This document shows, one piece after another, positions 11,001 through 19,738 of a stretch of DNA of 64,000 bases. The first letter of the stretch is position 1; each line of letters opens with the position of its first letter. The DNA lies in contig DRGL01000081.1 of the NCBI GenBank assembly GCA_011050085.1, positions 1-64,000 of the forward strand. The letters are read 5' to 3'. The position numbers were made by a program, and so were the translations under genes. Source of the stretch: Pricia antarctica. GTDB taxonomy: Bacteria > Bacteroidota > Bacteroidia > Flavobacteriales > Flavobacteriaceae. The notes below the pieces were generated by a model. That model was not told the origin of the DNA and did not search any database. It was given only the letters and a program-made list of their open reading frames with translations.

Positions 11001-12201
11001 GGTCCGACAGATGAACGAAGCTTTGCTCTTTTGGGTCGTAAACATCTACGCCGCCTCCGTTCATACCTATCCAATAACGACCTTGATTATCCTCTGTAAT
11101 TCCGGTAACAGACCCTGATTGCAACGAGTTTGAGACACTGGGCAAGCTTTCAATATCATGGAATTTGTCATAAAAGGTATCGCTTATACCTACCCCTTCG
11201 TTGTAATAACCGATCCAAATACGCTCACGTTGATCTTTGAACAACGCCCAAACCGAATTTGACTTTATACTGTTTTTATTGAACTTGTTGTAACGGTAAT
11301 TGGTAAGTATCTCGCCCCGCTTGTTTAAGACGAAGAGTCCGTCATTCTCAGTTCCTAAAAGAATGTCGTTATAGTTCCCTTGAACTATCGATAATACCCG
11401 CTTGTCTGTTATCGCAAAATGGGATATTTCCATCTTTCGTGAAGAAAACGCAATCTTTTTTACCCCACTTGCAAAGGTTCCGATCCACAAATTACCATCG
11501 CTATCAAAATACAGCGATTGAATATCGTCTAAAACCTTTCCGTTTGCTCCTGAATCCGTGCGAAAGAGCACAAATTCATCATACCGAGTACTATACTCAA
11601 AAAGACCCAAGTTGGTGCCAATAAACAAGCTTTTCTGGTCGCTGGCCACACTGTTGATCAGAAGGTTATCCAAATCTGTCATACCTTCTATAGAAACAGG
11701 TGTACTTACAAAGTTCTTGCCGTCTACAAAAAAAACACCATGTTGCAGGGTGCCAATAATCATATTTCCAAAACTGTCTTCCGTTATCGACTTTACAGGA
11801 ACACCCCCTGAAACCTCATAATTAGGTTTCAACATGATTTTGATAAACCTGTCGCCGGCCCTATCATACAAATCCAGTCCGGCTTGTGACCCTACCCAAA
11901 GTCTATCTTGACTATCAATATAGGTAGCATATACCAGAGAACCGCTAATCGAAGTTGAGTCATTCGATTCTTGTTGGTAGTATGTGAAATCTATTCCGTT
12001 GAAGTGACTCAGTCCAACCCCATTGGTTCCCATCCAAATTAGGCCGGAGCTATCTTGTGCCATACTTGATACGGCCCGTTGCGAACTACTTTCTTTGATG
12101 GTGTGAAAGTTGTAATCGGGTACGGCGTCTTGGGCTGAAAGTGCGTAGCCACAGAGTACAATAAAGAGCCTTATGAGGTCGAACGGACGCAGCATTTTCA
12201 A
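8050..12201 (-). CDS. Hybrid two-component system (HTCS) sensor/AraC regulator of the xylan locus
   Basis: One 1383-residue polypeptide fuses a whole signalling pathway. After a signal peptide come many two-component propeller repeats (pattern DSxGxIWIGT) to about residue 690, a Y_Y_Y domain ending near 785, and one membrane helix (about 795-815). A HisKA domain follows with phospho-acceptor His near 861 (NISHEFRTPLTLI), then an HATPase with GTGIGLEVV, a receiver with phospho-acceptor Asp near 1182 (ILTDVVMPEMDG), and a C-terminal AraC helix-turn-helix (LSRSQLYRKIKALTG ... VGFSSPSYFTSCFKSHFG). HTCS proteins sense periplasmic oligosaccharides and activate the adjacent polysaccharide locus, so this one very likely controls the GH10 operon and the SusCD pair. 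All key residues appear present. Confidence 0.96.
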   Translation of the reverse strand: MKMLRPFDLIRLFIVLCGYALSAQDAVPDYNFHTIKESSSQRAVSSMAQDSSGLIWMGTNGVGLSHFNGIDFTYYQQESNDSTSISGSLVYATYIDSQDRLWVGSQAGLDLYDRAGDRFIKIMLKPNYEVSGGVPVKSITEDSFGNMIIGTLQHGVFFVDGKNFVSTPVSIEGMTDLDNLLINSVASDQKSLFIGTNLGLFEYSTRYDEFVLFRTDSGANGKVLDDIQSLYFDSDGNLWIGTFASGVKKIAFSSRKMEISHFAITDKRVLSIVQGNYNDILLGTENDGLFVLNKRGEILTNYRYNKFNKNSIKSNSVWALFKDQRERIWIGYYNEGVGISDTFYDKFHDIESLPSVSNSLQSGSVTGITEDNQGRYWIGMNGGGVDVYDPKEQSFVHLSDPENPIASGLTALDVQTVFMDSNDNFWIGTWNSGIFYLEKDSKSFKNFNTNTTDNALTSNRILSFAEDDRGIIWIGTFLKGLHSYNTISEIFTFYDSPRFITDNMDSADIRKVLIDSDGAIWLGTREGLFKIIQDSLAGFDVIPMTEAMYKPLGNDSGSHSILSLHEGADGIMWIGTDGDGLCKYDKKKDSFLWYTKNNGIEQETVSALIESGKNLWFGGNKGLSKLDIDTGSFTNFTKDDGLLANDFNNNSVVKDEDGSLYFGSYRGINYFMPGTIPINQNPPSLYFSGLKLFNRPVEPGSQGSPIEHVLSETKNLKLGHKQSVFTIDYVGISYTRPEQNEYAYMLEGFEDTYNFVGNLRSATYTNLPKGNYIFKVKAANNDGVWGDTPIVLPIEIFPPWWSTNLAFVCYFLLGLLLFTMGYRLFYDRIKERRMIKLERERRIQEEALNDRKIQFFTNISHEFRTPLTLITNPLADIIGDTEIDLPPRIRDKHRIIQKNTARLSRLVDELLDFRKLQLDKMPVRASRIEVVAFIKEITDYFEDEALQRNILLSTEADAQELLLWSDPGMLEKIVFNILSNAFKATPDNGAVSVSVSRCDSDVSFPLIDSEKLLPAMQIAITDTGSGIKKQEIDNIFERFYQAEEMNQQYYGGTGIGLEVVRNFVTLHKGKIDVVSAENKGTTFKIIMPLGNKHFEFSELFIKTEETTPSVPETMGDNSITPEDITASTSTKKHTLLMVEDNIELRNYLKNALKQNYIITEASNGQEALTVAGKLIPDIILTDVVMPEMDGIAFCTALREDLKTSHIPVLMLTAKAMSDDLVKGIEAGADVYLSKPFEMKVLQSQLKQLILNRQLLFNKYFGDILKTEVKDSGTPLDKEFITKVLNYVHTNIDDPNLNVENLAEELKLSRSQLYRKIKALTGQTANQFLRVVRLEKSKEMILNTNESIGEISFKVGFSSPSYFTSCFKSHFGILPTEVKEVAEQ

Positions 12202-12421
12202 TTTTAGGGGTCAGTAAGCTAATTTAAGGGTTCTATGCCTAAAGTAAGGCACACCTTAAGGTTTTGTTGCGATTTCCATCTCAATGCAGCGGCCCTAATT
12301 TCAAAATACAATTAAATGATTAGGGGTTAAATATTTCTTAACCTGAAAAAATTTACAAATACTAAGTAATTAACGAATATTGTAAAGGTATATTTACTAT
12401 TAGTAAACAATCTTATAACTC

Positions 12422-13708
12422 TTGGGAATCACATCGAAAAATAGGCATTTGGCTTACGGCGCCTTGGCATCCTTTGGTACCTACTTCTGTATGTACGCTT
12501 TTCGAAAGCCTTTCACCGTAGCTACTTACGAAAATCTGTCTATTATTGGTATCGATTATAAGATTGCCTTGATTATTGCCCAAGTAATAGGGTATATGCT
12601 TTCTAAATTTATCGGTATAAAATTGATTTCGGAACTTAAACCCGAAAACCGATTGAAGTATCTTTTAGCAATGATTGCCTTTGCTGAACTAAGTCTGATT
12701 CTTTTTGCAGGTTTGCCTTCGCCATATAATATTTTTTGTATGTTTTTAAACGGCCTTTCCTTAGGCATGATTTGGGGGGTCGTCTTTTCCTATGTCGAAG
12801 GGAGAAAAGTTACTGAAATACTCGGGGTTATTCTGTGTTCAAGTTTTATCGTATCCAGTGGTGTAGTAAAGTCGGCAGGACTCATGGTCATGACTTATTT
12901 GGATGTGTCCGAATTTTGGATGCCTGCTGCAACCGGGGCTTTCTTCCTATTACCATTTATCGGTTTTGCCATGCTGCTCGACCGAATGCCACCACCCACC
13001 GAAGAGGATAAAATTCTTAGGGAAGAAAGACTGCCTATGAGTCAAAAGGATCGTAAGCGCGTACTGGTCAATTTCCTATTTCCATTACTTATCTTGGTTT
13101 TCTTTTATGTATGTCTTACCGCCATGCGGGATTTTAGGGATAATTTTTCACGTGAGATTTGGGATGCTGTCGGGTATAAAGGTGACGTTGCCATATATAC
13201 GCTATCCGAAATTCCCGTTGCTATCATCGTACTGGTAACCATCGGTATGTTCGCTTTCATTAAAAACAATTATCGTGCTTTTCAATACTATCATTATTTA
13301 TTAATTGTAGGGGCTTTATTGGTAGGCGTTAGTACATTCTTGTTCCAGAATACAATTATCGGCCCGGCCTTTTGGATGATATTGGTAGGCTTGGGACTTT
13401 ATATGTGCTACGTACCTTTCAATTGTATTTTTTTTGATAGGATGATTGCCACATTCCGTATCAAAGGCAATGCGGGATATCTCATCTATATTGCGGATGC
13501 ATTTGGCTATTTGGGAAGTATGGCGGTACTACTCTACAAAAATTTTGGTCAGGACACCGTTTCATGGTTGCGTTTTTTCATGAACGGTAGTTATGTAATA
13601 TCCGGTATTGGTATTTTGGTTTCTATCGTATCGCTATGGTATTTTAAACGAAAATATGAGAGATCGAACCAGGGCCCCGAAAAAGAAATTCAAATTGTAA
13701 ACCTATGA
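12422..13708 (+). CDS. DUF5690 family MFS-like transporter, first gene of the phosphonate operon
   Basis: The 428-residue protein has about 12 membrane segments. Near its N-terminus it reads YFCMYAFRKPFTVATY, which resembles the opening of organophosphate:phosphate antiporters (GlpT/UhpT group); I recognise the whole as DUF5690. No ATG is available before this helix and an in-frame stop lies at 12416, so the TTG at 12422 is the best start. The stop overlaps the ATG of the FAD oxidoreductase by four bases, so it is coupled to two phosphonate genes. I infer inner-membrane uptake of an aminophosphonate or export of a product; the substrate is not shown by the sequence. It is divergent from the HTCS gene. 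Confidence 0.82.
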   Translation: MGITSKNRHLAYGALASFGTYFCMYAFRKPFTVATYENLSIIGIDYKIALIIAQVIGYMLSKFIGIKLISELKPENRLKYLLAMIAFAELSLILFAGLPSPYNIFCMFLNGLSLGMIWGVVFSYVEGRKVTEILGVILCSSFIVSSGVVKSAGLMVMTYLDVSEFWMPAATGAFFLLPFIGFAMLLDRMPPPTEEDKILREERLPMSQKDRKRVLVNFLFPLLILVFFYVCLTAMRDFRDNFSREIWDAVGYKGDVAIYTLSEIPVAIIVLVTIGMFAFIKNNYRAFQYYHYLLIVGALLVGVSTFLFQNTIIGPAFWMILVGLGLYMCYVPFNCIFFDRMIATFRIKGNAGYLIYIADAFGYLGSMAVLLYKNFGQDTVSWLRFFMNGSYVISGIGILVSIVSLWYFKRKYERSNQGPEKEIQIVNL

Positions 13709-14868
13709 GCAACCAGTATGATGTAATCGTTGTTGGAGGTGGCGTTCTTGGCACTTTTCATGCCTATCATGCCTTAAATAGTGGATTGAAGGTAGCTTTG
13801 GTGGAAAAGGACGGAAAACCCCAGGGGGCAACCGTTCGTAATTTCGGTCAAGTGGTGCCTTCAGGAATGAATACCAAATGGCAGGCCTATGGTCGTGAAA
13901 GTCTCGCCATTTATAAGAAAATTCAAGCTAAATACGATATTTCGGTCCGGCAAGAAGGAAGTATATACTTGGCTTCGAACGATGAAGAAGTACAGTTACT
14001 GGAAGAACTACATGCCATAAATGCATCTAATGGCTATACTTCTGAACTTTTTACAAAAGATCGATGTTTACAACAATATCCGGGATTACGTAGCGATTAC
14101 GGTAAGGCAGGCCTTTTTTTTCCAGACGAGATTATGGTTGAACCCCGCGTAATGATCCATCGGTTGCACACTTATATGAAACAATTGGGTTTGGTCTTAT
14201 CTTTGGGTGAAACCGTTTTGGAATGTGATGCGCTTCGAAACGGAGTCCAATTATATACATCCCACAACCGTATTTTATCGGCTTCTAAAGTGATTATCTG
14301 TAATGGCAGCGATTTTAAGACGCTCTATCCGAAGTTATTTGAAGATAGTGATCTTGTTGTTTCGAAATTACAGATGATGCAGACCAAGGTGCAGCCCGGT
14401 TACAGGCTACCGAGTTCGGTTTTGACCGGACTTTCTATTCGGCGTTACGAGGCCTTTGCCGAATGCCCTTCCTATACGACTATAAAAGCTAGGGAAAATA
14501 GCGATTCGTTTGAAAAACGCTGGGGGGTACATATTTTGTTCAAACAGGCTTCCGATGGCTCTATTATCCTCGGCGATTCCCATGAATATGCACCGGTAAG
14601 CCGCGTCGAAGATTTGGGAACGGATTTGAACATGGATATCGACAATTTTGTTATACAGGAAGCTAAAAAAATTTTCGACCTCCCTAGTTACGAAATTCAG
14701 AAACGCTGGTTCGGCCTGTATTCGCAATGTAAAAAAACCGACATCTATCAACACACCGTCGACGAAGATGTTCATATCGTAACTGGAATCGGGGGTAAGG
14801 GAATGACCGGTAGTGCCGGTTTCGCCAAACATAATATCAATTCAATCTTTAATTTAGCACATGCATAA
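13705..14868 (+). CDS. FAD-dependent aminophosphonate oxidoreductase (TIGR03364 type)
   Basis: The 387-residue protein is a DAO-superfamily amine oxidase. The dinucleotide fold is at residues 6-34 (VIVVGGGVLGTFHAYHALNSG, broken here as VIVVGGGVLG then TFHAYHALNSG), followed by QGATVRNFGQVVPSGM, and GIGGKGMTGSAGFAKH near the C-terminus for FAD contact. Members of TIGR03364 are consistently linked to phosphonatase-like hydrolases and are proposed or shown to deaminate 2-aminoethylphosphonate relatives, including N-methyl forms, to phosphonoacetaldehyde. The next gene overlaps by eight bases and is exactly that hydrolase type, which supports the role strongly. The precise substrate (AEP, methyl-AEP or hydroxy-AEP) cannot be read from sequence. 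Confidence 0.85.
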   Translation: MSNQYDVIVVGGGVLGTFHAYHALNSGLKVALVEKDGKPQGATVRNFGQVVPSGMNTKWQAYGRESLAIYKKIQAKYDISVRQEGSIYLASNDEEVQLLEELHAINASNGYTSELFTKDRCLQQYPGLRSDYGKAGLFFPDEIMVEPRVMIHRLHTYMKQLGLVLSLGETVLECDALRNGVQLYTSHNRILSASKVIICNGSDFKTLYPKLFEDSDLVVSKLQMMQTKVQPGYRLPSSVLTGLSIRRYEAFAECPSYTTIKARENSDSFEKRWGVHILFKQASDGSIILGDSHEYAPVSRVEDLGTDLNMDIDNFVIQEAKKIFDLPSYEIQKRWFGLYSQCKKTDIYQHTVDEDVHIVTGIGGKGMTGSAGFAKHNINSIFNLAHA

Positions 14869-15547
14869 TATAGAACTTGCAATCTTCGATATGGCCGGTA
14901 CGGTAGTCAATGAAAAAAATGTGGTCTATAAGACCCTACAGAAGGCTATTAATAAGAAAGGTCATGACCTCTCATTAGATTTTGTACTCGAACACGGTGC
15001 AGGTAAAGAAAAGCATCAAGCCATAAAAGATGTTTTGACTGCCATCAAGGTAGATAAGGAAGAAGAACCTTCCGAACCTATTTTCGAGGATTTCAAGTCT
15101 ATGCTTGACGACGCCTACGATACACTTTCAGTAACTTCATTCGAAGGGGTCGAGCAATTATTGGATAATCTAAAATCACAAAATATAAAGATTGCGCTCA
15201 ATACCGGTTATAACACCAAAATCGCCGAACTATTATTGCGTAAAATGCAATGGGAAAAGGGAAAGCAGTTTGATGCCCTCGTCACTGCCGACGATGTGAG
15301 CAAAGGGCGACCCGATCCGGCGATGATTTATAGGGCGATGGAAATTTTAGGGGTCGAGAAAGCTTCCGAAGTGCTAAAAGCCGGTGATTCCATTATTGAT
15401 ATTGAAGAGGGCAAAAACGCCAATTGTGGCGTAACTGTTGGTGTGACCACTGGTGCACATACTAAGGCGCAACTAAATTCTGCCAGTCCGACCTTTGTGT
15501 TGGGTTCGCTCAGCGAGCTTGCCGATTATATTAAAGGTAAGTCTTAG
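14861..15547 (+). CDS. Phosphonatase-like HAD hydrolase (TIGR03351 type)
   Basis: The 228-residue HAD protein starts LAIFDMAGTVVNE. The DxAGT form of motif I (nucleophile Asp10) is peculiar to phosphonoacetaldehyde hydrolase PhnX and its near relatives. The cap has HGAGKEKHQAI, whose Lys49 lines up with the PhnX lysine that forms a Schiff base with the aldehyde. The usual HAD motif III lysine is replaced by Arg in KGRPDPAMIYRAM, another mark of the group, and GDSIIDIEEGKNA holds the acidic motif IV. The expected reaction is cleavage of the C-P bond of phosphonoacetaldehyde to acetaldehyde and phosphate in the cytoplasm. It is the last gene of the three-gene operon. The substrate is inferred. 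Confidence 0.87.
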   Translation: MHNIELAIFDMAGTVVNEKNVVYKTLQKAINKKGHDLSLDFVLEHGAGKEKHQAIKDVLTAIKVDKEEEPSEPIFEDFKSMLDDAYDTLSVTSFEGVEQLLDNLKSQNIKIALNTGYNTKIAELLLRKMQWEKGKQFDALVTADDVSKGRPDPAMIYRAMEILGVEKASEVLKAGDSIIDIEEGKNANCGVTVGVTTGAHTKAQLNSASPTFVLGSLSELADYIKGKS

Positions 15548-15654
15548 GCAGAAAGATTATCTAACGCTAAATTTTTTTTAGTAGCTGTTTTATTGAATAG
15601 AATCAAAGGCCTGTAGAGGTTTTGTGCCTTTCGATATTTTAAGGGTAAAAAGTA

Positions 15655-16221
15655 TCATATAAAGAAATAAACTACCAACATCTTCGAATAAACCGAACCT
15701 CTATTTTCCGGTACGTGCGGAATTCTTCCATCAAAAAAAATGGAATCCCCTTCCTCTAAAAGTACTTCCTCTTCTCCAATGATATAATAGCATTCTCCCG
15801 ATAACACATATTTAAACTCATAGGCATCTGTGGTTACTTTCTCCCGATTCGAGTTGGGTGCCACTTCTAAAAGCACGGTTTCAAAACCCAATGATGATAA
15901 TTGCTTTCCGAAAATGTAAGTATAGCTGAATCCTACTGCATCATCTTCTTTTTCAATTTCCGAATTTTCACTTTTTCGTGATATGATATAATTTGCACCG
16001 TTTATCTGAGGCATACCGTTGAAAAATTCGGTTACTTCTATATCCAAAGCGCTTATAATTTTCAGAAGCACAGGAAGGGAGGGAATCGTGCGGCCATTTT
16101 CTATTCTTGAAATCAAGCCACCGGTGACATCTGCCCTATTTGCAATCTCACTTATGACCCTATTATTGCCTTTCCTAAGTTCCTTTATCCGTTTTCCGAT
16201 TCCGATAAGATAGTCTTCCAT
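15655..16221 (-). CDS. XRE-family regulator with C-terminal cupin sensor domain
   Basis: The 188-residue protein has an N-terminal HTH (about 8-62: GKRIKELRKGNNRVISEIA, then GGLISRIENGRTIPSLPVLL) and a C-terminal cupin barrel (about 105-185: KYVLSGECYYIIGEEEVLLE, then EGDSIFFDGRIPHVPENRG). HTH-cupin proteins are small-molecule-responsive local regulators. It lies between the two halves of the phosphonate locus, convergent with the HAD gene and divergent from susC, so it is the natural candidate regulator; the ligand could be an aminophosphonate, which is inference. The cupin retains His in IPHVPEN but a full metal-binding triad is not obvious. Confidence 0.88.
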   Translation of the reverse strand: MEDYLIGIGKRIKELRKGNNRVISEIANRADVTGGLISRIENGRTIPSLPVLLKIISALDIEVTEFFNGMPQINGANYIISRKSENSEIEKEDDAVGFSYTYIFGKQLSSLGFETVLLEVAPNSNREKVTTDAYEFKYVLSGECYYIIGEEEVLLEEGDSIFFDGRIPHVPENRGSVYSKMLVVYFFI

Positions 16222-16553
16222 AACTTCAAATTACACTGCGAACATATTGAACTCTATTAAACTTTTCCTGCTATCTGCGATTTCCATACATCGAAACCAA
16301 TGTGCCAACTTACATCATTCGCTAATTACATTTCAAGGCTAGAACCAAAACTTTTACAAAGCCTTATCTATCTAAATTAACGTCATTTCAGGGTTTTTAT
16401 GATATGCATATTTGTAAACCTTATATTGATAACATTTTCTTAACAATCTTTAGGTAAGCATAGCAATTATTTAAAAGTAAAAGGATATTTAGCTAACCTC
16501 TACCAATGATATTTGTTTCCTTAATATCATCAAATGTTTACAAATACGAAAAA
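16222..16553. promoter_or_regulatory. Divergent intergenic region, xre-cupin / susC
   Basis: These 332 AT-rich bases separate two divergent genes and must hold both promoters and probably the regulator's operator. I could not find a convincing TTG...TAnnTTTG promoter or a clear inverted repeat by eye, so no site is marked. Confidence 0.5.
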
Positions 16554-19500
16554 ATGAAAAAAACACTACTGTTCACATTATTTGCTTTTATGTCATATAC
16601 TTTTGCACTGGCGCAAAAGAATTTCACGGGCACCGTTATCGATGAAAATCGAATTCCACTAGCAGGTGCCTCAATTGTAATTAAAGGAAGCGATACAGGA
16701 GTTGCCACTGATTTTGACGGTAACTTTCAAATTGAAATTCTTGATGGCAATGATATTTTAGTCGTATCCTATATAGGATATATTTCCAAGGAGTTTGATT
16801 CCTCCGGACAAAATACAGCAACAATACAACTTGAACCGGATTCACAAGAGCTCGATGAGGTCGTCGTTACCGCATTGGGTATCAAGAGAGAGAAAAAATC
16901 TTTGGGATATGCTTCACAAGAACTCGATACCGAAGATGTGACCTCAGCAAGGGAGCCTAATCTTTTGAACGGAATCTCGGGAAAAGTCGCTGGCTTACAA
17001 ATTACCAATAGTCCCTCAGGTTTGGGAGGCTCGGCCCGGGTTTCAATTCGGGGCGATGCCTCATTGAATATTAATGGAAACTCTCCTTTGTTCATTGTTG
17101 ACGGAACGCCAATAAGCAATGAAATCGTAGGGTCATCCGGAGCGGGCACACAGGATGTCGATTACGGAAATGGGGCTTCGGAAATCAATCCTCAGGATAT
17201 TGAATCTATTAACGTGCTGAAAGGGCCTGCCGCTGCTGCTTTGTATGGCTCCCGTGCGGCTAACGGTGCCATTATCATTACCACTAAAAAAGGAAGCAAA
17301 AAGGAGGGTAGGCTTGGAATTTCCCTTAATTCCGGGATTACCATGGAGAGTGTGCTTCTACTGCCCGACTGGCAGAACGAATACGGACAGGGCAACAACC
17401 AACAGTTCGAATTTTTTGATGGTAGCGGTGGTGGTATCGCCGACGGTGTCGATGAAAGTTGGGGCCCGAGATTAGATAATGGGCTGTTAATTCCACAATT
17501 CGATTCCCCACGAGCCGATGGTACTCGTGGAGGAGACATTGCAGTAAGCGATTCACCAATTTCGTCAACCCCATGGACCTCAAATCCTAATAATATAGAA
17601 GACTTCTTCCAAACCGGATATACAAAAACCAATAGTTTATCTATCTCGAAGGCCGGTGATCTCGGCAACATTCGTTTTTCATATCAAAACTTAGATCAAG
17701 AGGGTATCGTTCCCAATACTGACCTTGCAAGGAACAGTTTCAACCTAAGCACTGCACTGAATTTGACCGACAAAGTAACCGTTAATGCTAACGTCAATTA
17801 TATCAAGACCGACAGCGGCAACCGACCCTCGTTGAGCTATGGCACCGAAAGCTTAATGTATCTATGGATATGGTACGGAAGACAGATCAATACCGCTAAC
17901 TTAAAGGACTATTGGCAGCCTGGACTTGAAGGCCGGCAACAATTTAATTACAATTACAATTACCACGACAACCCTTACTTTAACGTATATGAGAATACAA
18001 ATTCCCAAGATAAGGACCGTGTATTCGGAAATGTTAGCATCAATTATAAATTTCATGAAAACTGGAACCTTTTGCTCCGTTCAGGAAGGGATTTTTACCG
18101 AGAGCTTCGGGAAAAACGAAGGGCTTTCAGTACACAACGTTTTCCATTGGGCTATTATAGAGAGGATAACGTATTCTTTGAGGAATCGAATTCAGATTTC
18201 TTAGTATCGTATGACAAAACATTTAAAGAGAAGTTCAACCTGAACGTTTCTATAGGCGGTAACCAGTTGCGACAAAAACAGGATTACAATCAAACAGTAG
18301 CGCCCCAATTAATAAATCCCGGTATATATTCCTTCAACAACACACGAAGGCCCTTAGAAGTTTCCGTCAACAACAGTGAAAAACGTATCAGCAGCCTGTA
18401 TGGGTATGCCCGCTTTGCTTATGACGAGCTCATTTATCTAGATTTGACCGGCAGAAACGACTGGTCGAGCACCTTGCCGACCGATAACAATTCCTATTTT
18501 TATCCTTCTGCTACCATGAGTGCCATCGTAAGCGATATGTTTCAAAAACCTGACTGGCTATCCTTTGCAAAACTCAGGGCAGCTTATGCTGAGGTAGGTA
18601 ATGATACAGATCCATATCGTCTGGCAAGTTTTTTCACGAACGAGGCTCCATTTGGTGACAATCCCGTTTTGACAGAATCGCGCTTGATTCCCAATGCCGA
18701 TTTAAAGCCCGAGATTACATCATCCTATGAATTTGGGGTAGATTTACGCCTCTTTCAAAGTCGTTTGAATTTAGATGCTACCTATTATGATGGCAGAACT
18801 AAAAATCAGATCATTCCCATTAGCACAGATATCGCTAGCGGATATACCAGTAAATTAATCAATGCAGGCGAGGTAAGAAATTACGGTTTTGAAGCCATAC
18901 TGAATGTAATACCGGTACGCAACGATAATTTTACTTGGAATACCACATTCAATTTTTCCAGAAACAGAAGCGAGGTAACCGATCTTGGTGGTGTCGACTA
19001 TACGTTGACCTCGAATAACGATGCATTCATTCAAGCCCGTGAGGGTGGTTCAATCAGTGCTATTTACGGAAGGGGCTTTCAAAGGGTAGAAGATCCGTCA
19101 AGTGAGTTTTTTGGGCAGTTCGTCATTGATGATAACGGTATACCGCTGCGTACCGATGATTTAGTATACCAAGGCGATTACGCGCCTGACTTTACGTTGG
19201 GCATGCTGAACAGTTTCAAGTACAGGGCATTTGACCTCGGTTTTTTACTCGATACACGGCAAGGAGGTATCGTCGTTTCGCGCACTAAGACCATTGGCTC
19301 TACTTCGGGACAATTGAAAGAGACCTTGGAGGGTCGCGAAACGGGAATCGTTGCAGTGGGCGCGGTAAATAATGGAACCGTCGACCAACCTGTTTATGTT
19401 GCCAACACGACCAATGTAGATGCACGTACGTACAACAACCGATACTATGAACGAGATAATGTAGAGGCTGCAAAGTACGATGCCACATATACCAAGCTTC

Positions 19501-19727
19501 GAGAGGTCACATTGGGCTATTCTCTTCCAAAGAAACATGTTGATAGACTTCCGATTGCGGGGGCGAGACTATCCTTGACCGGAAGGAATTTAGTATTGTG
19601 GACCGATAATCCCCATTTCGATCCCGAAACGGTCGCCGTTGCTGGAGGCACTTTACAACCCGGTATCGAGAATATGTCGTACCCCAGCAGCAAAACATAT
19701 ACCCTAAACCTACAAATCGATTTTTAA
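16554..19727 (+). CDS. SusC/RagA-type TonB-dependent transporter of the phosphonate locus
   Basis: Starting at ATG 16554, which gives a proper signal peptide (MKKTLLFTLFAFMSYTFALA), the product is about 1057 residues; an upstream ATG at 16506 would add 16 residues before the signal and is unlikely. Next come a carboxypeptidase-regulatory-like domain (FTGTVIDENRIPLAGASIVI), the linker ELDEVVVTALGIKREKKSLG, the plug (SIRGDASLNINGNSPLFIVD, then INVLKGPAAAALYGSRAANG) and a 22-strand-type barrel ending LNLQIDF. It forms a pair with the SusD gene 12 bases downstream. Its setting among phosphonate enzymes rather than glycosidases suggests that the cargo is a phosphonate-bearing molecule, which would be an unusual SusC substrate. 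Confidence 0.94.
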   Translation: MKKTLLFTLFAFMSYTFALAQKNFTGTVIDENRIPLAGASIVIKGSDTGVATDFDGNFQIEILDGNDILVVSYIGYISKEFDSSGQNTATIQLEPDSQELDEVVVTALGIKREKKSLGYASQELDTEDVTSAREPNLLNGISGKVAGLQITNSPSGLGGSARVSIRGDASLNINGNSPLFIVDGTPISNEIVGSSGAGTQDVDYGNGASEINPQDIESINVLKGPAAAALYGSRAANGAIIITTKKGSKKEGRLGISLNSGITMESVLLLPDWQNEYGQGNNQQFEFFDGSGGGIADGVDESWGPRLDNGLLIPQFDSPRADGTRGGDIAVSDSPISSTPWTSNPNNIEDFFQTGYTKTNSLSISKAGDLGNIRFSYQNLDQEGIVPNTDLARNSFNLSTALNLTDKVTVNANVNYIKTDSGNRPSLSYGTESLMYLWIWYGRQINTANLKDYWQPGLEGRQQFNYNYNYHDNPYFNVYENTNSQDKDRVFGNVSINYKFHENWNLLLRSGRDFYRELREKRRAFSTQRFPLGYYREDNVFFEESNSDFLVSYDKTFKEKFNLNVSIGGNQLRQKQDYNQTVAPQLINPGIYSFNNTRRPLEVSVNNSEKRISSLYGYARFAYDELIYLDLTGRNDWSSTLPTDNNSYFYPSATMSAIVSDMFQKPDWLSFAKLRAAYAEVGNDTDPYRLASFFTNEAPFGDNPVLTESRLIPNADLKPEITSSYEFGVDLRLFQSRLNLDATYYDGRTKNQIIPISTDIASGYTSKLINAGEVRNYGFEAILNVIPVRNDNFTWNTTFNFSRNRSEVTDLGGVDYTLTSNNDAFIQAREGGSISAIYGRGFQRVEDPSSEFFGQFVIDDNGIPLRTDDLVYQGDYAPDFTLGMLNSFKYRAFDLGFLLDTRQGGIVVSRTKTIGSTSGQLKETLEGRETGIVAVGAVNNGTVDQPVYVANTTNVDARTYNNRYYERDNVEAAKYDATYTKLREVTLGYSLPKKHVDRLPIAGARLSLTGRNLVLWTDNPHFDPETVAVAGGTLQPGIENMSYPSSKTYTLNLQIDF

Positions 19728-19738
19728 ATTATAGCGAA

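Noticed and set aside
14407-14832. Open frame of 141 codons on the minus strand
   Set aside because: It overlaps the FAD oxidoreductase gene completely and shows no recognisable protein features.
16506-16553. Upstream ATG of the second susC
   Set aside because: Starting there puts 16 residues before a perfect signal peptide; the ATG at 16554 is better.
17192-17671. Open frame of 159 codons antisense to susC
   Set aside because: Shadow of the plug-domain region; Pro/Ser-rich translation without a motif.
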